Source: DASPXY01 sp038227745
GTDB lineage: Bacteria; Planctomycetota; Planctomycetia; Gemmatales; Gemmataceae
Direction of reading: 5' to 3'
DNA length: 10,386 nucleotides
Assembly (NCBI GenBank): GCA_038227745.1
Contig: JBBRPS010000340.1
Coordinates: 1 to 10,386, forward strand
Under the pieces are notes generated by a model that saw only the letters and a list, made by a program, of their open reading frames with translations, was not told where the DNA came from and did not search any database. The translations under genes were made by a program, and so were the position numbers. Below, piece after piece: positions 7,935-10,386 of the stretch. Within the stretch, counting starts at the first letter, position 1, and each line of letters starts with the position of its first letter.

Positions 7935-8189
7935 TCAAGCTCGGCAGCGCTTGCACAACCCCTTCTCCAACTCCTGATCCGTGGCAAGGCAACCGTAACA
8001 GATTCCGAGTAACTCCCCGTGTCCCTCCAACACCTCGCCGGAATTGCAGTCGTAATGGCGACAGGCGCGGGTGACGATCTCAAGCACCATCTGCTGGGAT
8101 TGCGCTCGCCCGAGCCGGGTAAACACCCCATAGCGGTCCAGGATCCCCAGGACCTCGCACAACAAGGAACTCCCCGCGTGGTTGGACAT
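7935..8189 (-). CDS. Small Cys-rich protein with C-terminal zinc ribbon, unknown function
   Basis: This is an 84-residue protein I do not recognise. It starts at the ATG at 8189, with GGAGA (8197-8201) 7 nt upstream. It contains seven cysteines: C11, C43 and C48 (CRHYDC), and a C-terminal pair of knuckles C64-x2-C67-x11-C79-x2-C82 (CYGC..CKRC), which should bind one Zn and resembles a zinc ribbon. The middle part is helical (QMVLEIVTRACRHY). It lies 54 nt upstream of the mutase on the same strand, so the two may be co-transcribed; between them is a small imperfect hairpin (7894-7918) next to the mutase ribosome binding site. A thiolase-tail remnant ends 30 nt upstream of its start. It has no signal peptide. 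A nucleic-acid or protein-binding adaptor is conceivable, but no role can be given. Confidence 0.7.
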   Translation of the reverse strand: MSNHAGSSLLCEVLGILDRYGVFTRLGRAQSQQMVLEIVTRACRHYDCNSGEVLEGHGELLGICYGCLATDQELEKGLCKRCRA

Positions 8190-8219
8190 GGTCCGTTCTC
8201 CGCAGTCCTTTCGTGCGCG

Positions 8220-8270
8220 TCACACGGGCTCCACGGCGACCGCGTTGCCGCCGCCCAGGCACAGCGAGGC
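8220..8270 (-). pseudogene. Thiolase C-terminal remnant (copy 1)
   Basis: On the minus strand this encodes ASLCLGGGNAVAVEPV and a stop. It matches the end of acetyl-CoA acetyltransferases, where the active-site Cys sits in CxGGG near the C-terminus. No thiolase sequence is recognisable upstream, and the frame enters the 155-bp repeat instead. Compared with the other copy it lacks two codons before the final Val-Glu. It ends 30 nt before the zinc-ribbon gene. Confidence 0.55.
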
Positions 8271-8393
8271 TGGCCCGCGCCTCCGGGTGGCGGACTCGGC
8301 CCTTCCACCCGCGCGCGACCTTTCAGCGGCAGCGAAGACTACCTCACGCGGGCTTCGTCCCCCACTCCGCGCTCTTGGATTCCCGTCGCTGCA
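8239..8393 (-). repeat. 155-bp direct repeat, copy 1
   Basis: It matches 8981-9135 at 151 of 155 positions with no gaps; the offset is exactly 742 bases. On the minus strand it begins with TGCAGCGACGGGAATCC and ends in GGCAACGCGGT inside the thiolase-tail reading frame. It supplies the last 15 codons and the stop of the 114-residue gene. Several overlapping short frames can be read through it, including one starting MEGPSPPPGG; I take these as by-products. Confidence 0.92.
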
Positions 8394-8688
8394 GCTGATC
8401 GGCGGCGTCGTAGAGTTTGCCGTCGATGACGTCCGAGTGCCCGCGGATCTGTTCCGTGGTCAACTCGAAGGCAATGAGTAATTCGCCGATCTCCGCAGGC
8501 GTATGTTGCCCGCTGAGGAGTCGGTCCATGATCTCATTCAGATCGACAGCCTTATCGGCCATGGCGTTGAGAGACATAGCGATTTCTTCCCGATCCTCGG
8601 GGGTCATCCCTGGGACACACTCCAGCACTTTCTCGATCTTCCGAGTGCGCTGGCGGAAGGTCTTGGGATATTCTTCGTCCAGGGACAT
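8344..8688 (-). CDS. Small helical protein, unknown function, second gene of a two-gene cassette
   Basis: This 114-residue protein has no family I can name. The ATG at 8688 is preceded by GGGAGG (8698-8703) with 9-nt spacing. The ribosome binding site is inside the end of the preceding gene, whose stop is only 4 nt away, so translation is probably coupled. The sequence is charged and almost wholly helical: KTFRQRTRKIEKVLECVPGM, PEDREEIAMSLNAMADKAV, LNEIMDRLLSG, and PAEIGELLIAFELTTEQIRGHSDVIDGKLYDAADQL. The tail QRRESKSAEWGTKPA (100-114) is encoded by the 155-bp repeat and is unlikely to be ancestral. It may partner with the small protein encoded just upstream, as in toxin-antitoxin pairs, but no known antitoxin signature (HicB, AbrB, RHH, Phd) is visible. 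Confidence 0.65.
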   Translation of the reverse strand: MSLDEEYPKTFRQRTRKIEKVLECVPGMTPEDREEIAMSLNAMADKAVDLNEIMDRLLSGQHTPAEIGELLIAFELTTEQIRGHSDVIDGKLYDAADQLQRRESKSAEWGTKPA

Positions 8689-8692
8689 GGCT

Positions 8693-8956
8693 TCAATCCT
8701 CCCACGGGTTGTTCAGATCGCGAATGGTGTAGCGAATCTGGTGTCGTTTCAACCGACGGCCTTTATGAGCGTTGGGGACCATTGTTGTGGTATGCCCACC
8801 CGTGGGATCGCGGAGAACGATCTTGCCAAACTCGCTGCCGTGCGGCCCGAGCGTGTAGGTATACCCCTCACTCTTCGCCCATTCGCGGATCCGGTCGGCC
8901 AGCTCTTGCGGGGTCAACTCGCCGCTCGGGACTGGCATTTTCGGTCGATCCGCCAT
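8693..8956 (-). CDS. Small protein with HicA-like (dsRBD-type) layout, unknown function
   Basis: This is an 87-residue protein. I chose the ATG at 8956, with GGAG (8965-8968) 8 nt upstream, over a longer frame that enters the repeat. The start overlaps the stop of the thiolase-tail remnant by one base (TGATG), a typical coupled junction. The layout resembles HicA mRNA-interferase folds: helix LTPQELADRIREWAKSEGY (14-32), strands TYTLGPHGSEFGKIVLRDPTGGHTTTMVPN (33-62), then helix LKRHQIRYTIRDLN (69-82). The catalytic His of HicA (in GSHH) is not conserved; the position reads GSEF. An RNA-binding or toxin role is therefore only a guess. The second cassette gene follows 4 nt downstream. The pair is enclosed by the two 155-bp repeats. 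Confidence 0.65.
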   Translation of the reverse strand: MADRPKMPVPSGELTPQELADRIREWAKSEGYTYTLGPHGSEFGKIVLRDPTGGHTTTMVPNAHKGRRLKRHQIRYTIRDLNNPWED

Positions 8957-9012
8957 CAGCAGCGCTCCACCACCATCGCCACCGCGTTGCCGCCGCCCAG
9001 GCATAGCGAGGC
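8956..9012 (-). pseudogene. Thiolase C-terminal remnant (copy 2)
   Basis: On the minus strand this encodes ASLCLGGGNAVAMVVERC and a stop, closely resembling the end of acetyl-CoA acetyltransferases such as AtoB (from memory LCIGGGQGIAMVIERL). It keeps the active-site CxGGG. Upstream, the frame passes into the 155-bp repeat with no further thiolase motifs, so it is a fragment. Its TGA overlaps the ATG of the HicA-like gene, and its Val-Glu codons contain that gene's ribosome binding site, which suggests the cassette was once read behind a whole thiolase gene. Confidence 0.6.
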
Positions 9013-9135
9013 CGGCCCGGGCCTCCGGGTGGCGGACTCGGCCCTTCCACCCGCGCGCGACCTTTCAGCGGCAGCGAAGACTACCTCACGCGGGCTTCGT
9101 CCCCCACTCCTCGCTCTTGGATTCCCGTCGCTGCA
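8981..9135 (-). repeat. 155-bp direct repeat, copy 2
   Basis: This is the partner of 8239-8393 (151/155 identical, no indels). It carries the same tail frame, reading QRRESKSEEWGTKPA and a stop (9086-9088), here attached to a different upstream reading frame. Together the two copies bracket the two small genes. Recombination between them would remove exactly 742 bases and leave one copy. Confidence 0.92.
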
Positions 9136-9235
9136 CCGGCGTCACGACGACGGCGTGAGCGCGAAACGGCAAGCCGGCTGCGAGTCGCTCAACCCGTCCC
9201 CTTTCCAAAAGGGCCGAGGGAGAAAGAAGCGACGG
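9086..9235 (-). other. Open frame behind aroF, ending in the repeat; possible gene remnant
   Basis: Right after the aroF stop, the same minus-strand frame stays open for 49 codons. It includes ERLAAGLPFRAHAVVVTP before joining the repeat-encoded tail QRRESKSEEWGTKPA. The middle part looks more protein-like than random, but it has no ATG and no ribosome binding site, only a TTG near 9205. It could be the C-terminus of a lost gene or chance. The aroF protein already ends at the normal family position, so stop readthrough is unlikely to matter. Confidence 0.3.
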
Positions 9236-10252
9236 TCAGTTCAGCGTCCGCCCCAGCGGCTCCGCCAGGCGGCGCAGCGACTCCAGCAGCTTCTCGAAGC
9301 CGGCGAACGACAGCGACTGCGCCCCGTCGGACAGGGCGTGGTCGGGGGCGGGGTGGATCTCCAGCAGCAGACCATCCGCCCCCGCAGCGAGCGACGCCAG
9401 CGCCATCGCCGGGACGTAGTCGCGCTTGCCGGTGCCGTGACTGGGGTCCACCAGGATCGGCAGGTGCGACAGCTTCTTGACCGGCGGGATGACCGACAGA
9501 TCGAGCGTGTTGCGGCTGTGGTCGGAGAAGGTGCGCACACCGCGCTCGCACAGTACCACGTTGTAGTTGCCGCCGGCCATCACGTACTCGGCCGCCATCA
9601 GCCACTCTTCCAGCGTCGCCGACATGCCGCGCTTCAGCAGCACCGGCTTGCTGGCGCGAGCCACGCGCTTGAGCAGGCTGAAGTTCTGCATGTTGCGCGT
9701 GCCGATCTGGATGACGTCGGCCGCCTCCTCGACGGCGTCGGCGTTGTCGGTGTCCATCAATTCGGTGACGATGCCGATGCCCGTCCGCCGCCGCGCCTTG
9801 TCGAGGATGGCCAGCCCCTCCAGGCCCATGCCCTGGAACGCATACGGGCTGCTGCGCGGCTTGAACGCGCCGGCACGCAGCAGGCGCACCCCCCGCTCCA
9901 TGAGGAACTCGGCGGTGCGCAGGATCATGGCCTCGTCCTCGACGGAGCACGGCCCGGCGATCAGCGTGAAGGTGCCCGGGCCGATGATCGTCTGCGGCAG
10001 GCGAACGAAGGTGTCATCCTCGTGCATCTCGCGGCTGGCGAGCTTGTAAGGCTTGGTGACGCGGATCAGCTCCATGACGCCGGGCAGGACTTCGAGGGTG
10101 CGCGGGTCGATGGCGCCGACGTTGCCGGTGATGCCGATGGCCGTGCGCGTCGCCCCGGGCATGGGGTGGGCCGTGAGGTTCATGCGGCGGATGGCGCCCA
10201 GCACCTGCTCGACCTGTTCCGCGGTGGCGTGGCTGTGCATGACGACGAGCAT
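9236..10252 (-). CDS. aroF: 3-deoxy-7-phosphoheptulonate (DAHP) synthase, type I-beta with N-terminal regulatory domain
   Basis: This enzyme condenses phosphoenolpyruvate and erythrose 4-phosphate to DAHP, the first step of the shikimate pathway, in the cytoplasm. The 338 residues match the Thermotoga-type enzyme in length and organisation. A ferredoxin-like domain (MLVVMHSHATAEQVEQVL.., 1-65) is the known allosteric module for Tyr/Phe inhibition in that type. KPYKLASRE (67-75) links it to the barrel. Barrel motifs are FTLIAGPCSVE (95-105), GAFKPRSSPYAFQG (128-141), IQIGTRNMQNF (181-191), KPVLLKRG (202-209), CERGVRTF (235-242), HLPILVDPSHGTGKRD (263-278) and LLLEIHPAPDHALSDG (295-310). All four metal ligands known for this type are present: Cys102, His272, Glu298 and Asp309. 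I chose the ATG at 10252 because it starts the family N-terminus; its Shine-Dalgarno is weak, and the frame is open upstream to 10360. Confidence 0.96.
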   Translation of the reverse strand: MLVVMHSHATAEQVEQVLGAIRRMNLTAHPMPGATRTAIGITGNVGAIDPRTLEVLPGVMELIRVTKPYKLASREMHEDDTFVRLPQTIIGPGTFTLIAGPCSVEDEAMILRTAEFLMERGVRLLRAGAFKPRSSPYAFQGMGLEGLAILDKARRRTGIGIVTELMDTDNADAVEEAADVIQIGTRNMQNFSLLKRVARASKPVLLKRGMSATLEEWLMAAEYVMAGGNYNVVLCERGVRTFSDHSRNTLDLSVIPPVKKLSHLPILVDPSHGTGKRDYVPAMALASLAAGADGLLLEIHPAPDHALSDGAQSLSFAGFEKLLESLRRLAEPLGRTLN

Positions 10253-10327
10253 GAGATGAATTCCAGGTCGGAGAAACGGTTCGGGCCGGCCTCGATCAAC
10301 TTGTGGCACCGGGGCGTCGGGGCTGTT

Positions 10328-10356
10328 ATCATACCCATTCTGAGTGCCGCAAGGAA
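10328..10356 (-). promoter_or_regulatory. Possible sigma-70-type promoter of aroF
   Basis: On the minus strand a good -10 box TATGAT (10333-10328) stands 17 bases after a weak -35 candidate TTCCTT (10356-10351). It would place the transcript start about 70 bases before the aroF ATG. It is one of the few AT-rich spots in this GC-rich segment. Planctomycete promoters are poorly defined, so this is tentative. Confidence 0.35.
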
Positions 10357-10386
10357 CCACCCCAAACCGCTCGCCCGCCCCGGAGC

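Noticed and set aside
8693..8956. Firm assignment as a HicA toxin
   Set aside because: The fold order is suggestive, but the catalytic His is absent and the partner does not look like HicB, so only a HicA-like layout is claimed.
8220..9012. Functional thiolase gene
   Set aside because: Only 16-18 codons at the extreme C-terminus are recognisable in each copy; none of the rest of the roughly 390-residue enzyme is present.
7913..9050. Two similar short frames starting MEGPSPPPGG (7913-8308 and 8868-9050)
   Set aside because: They resemble each other only because they begin in the two copies of the 155-bp repeat, and both overlap better-supported genes out of frame.

Overview
The window is a GC-rich bacterial chromosome segment that most resembles a planctomycete, probably of the Gemmata group. 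The reasons are the small dispersed palindromic repeats between genes (including an arm reading AAGCCCGAAGCGCAAGCGAG), a secreted STN-type protein of planctomycete style, an Uma2-family gene, and gene order unlike proteobacterial operons. The host assignment is inference. Ten protein genes lie on the minus strand and one (the ArsR regulator) on the plus strand. No tRNA, rRNA, CRISPR array or transposase gene was seen.

Left part (1-3612). An 80-bp perfect palindrome precedes a short ArsR-family regulator. The regulator converges on a GT4 glycosyltransferase, and a 22-bp-arm inverted repeat sits between them; the last codons and stop of the glycosyltransferase lie inside that repeat. Upstream of the glycosyltransferase, probably in one operon, is a single-domain cupin. 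Then come a long inverted repeat, a clear rho-independent terminator, and an exported coiled-coil/STN-domain protein.

Middle (3757-5650). A rhamnulokinase (rhaB) stands alone, without other rhamnose genes. Its upstream gap of about 400 bases is filled with direct, inverted and tandem repeats.

Right part (5651-10252). An Uma2-family nuclease-fold gene sits directly behind a B12-dependent acyl-CoA mutase large subunit. The mutase carries Phe80 and Gln198, the pair known from isobutyryl-CoA mutase rather than methylmalonyl-CoA mutase, and it lacks a cobalamin-binding domain. Upstream are a small zinc-ribbon protein and a two-gene cassette of small unknown proteins flanked by two 155-bp direct repeats (151/155 identical). 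Each repeat runs into a remnant of a thiolase C-terminus. The rightmost gene is a type I-beta DAHP synthase (aroF, shikimate pathway) with all four metal ligands.

The main theme is genome plasticity around the acyl-CoA genes. The Uma2 gene is bracketed by a duplicated mutase 3' end, and the two-gene cassette is bracketed by duplicated thiolase 3' ends. Both look like small genes added behind metabolic genes with the tail of the upstream gene preserved on both sides. Dispersed repeats also supply the C-terminal codons of at least two genes. No complete multi-gene defence or biosynthetic system is visible.
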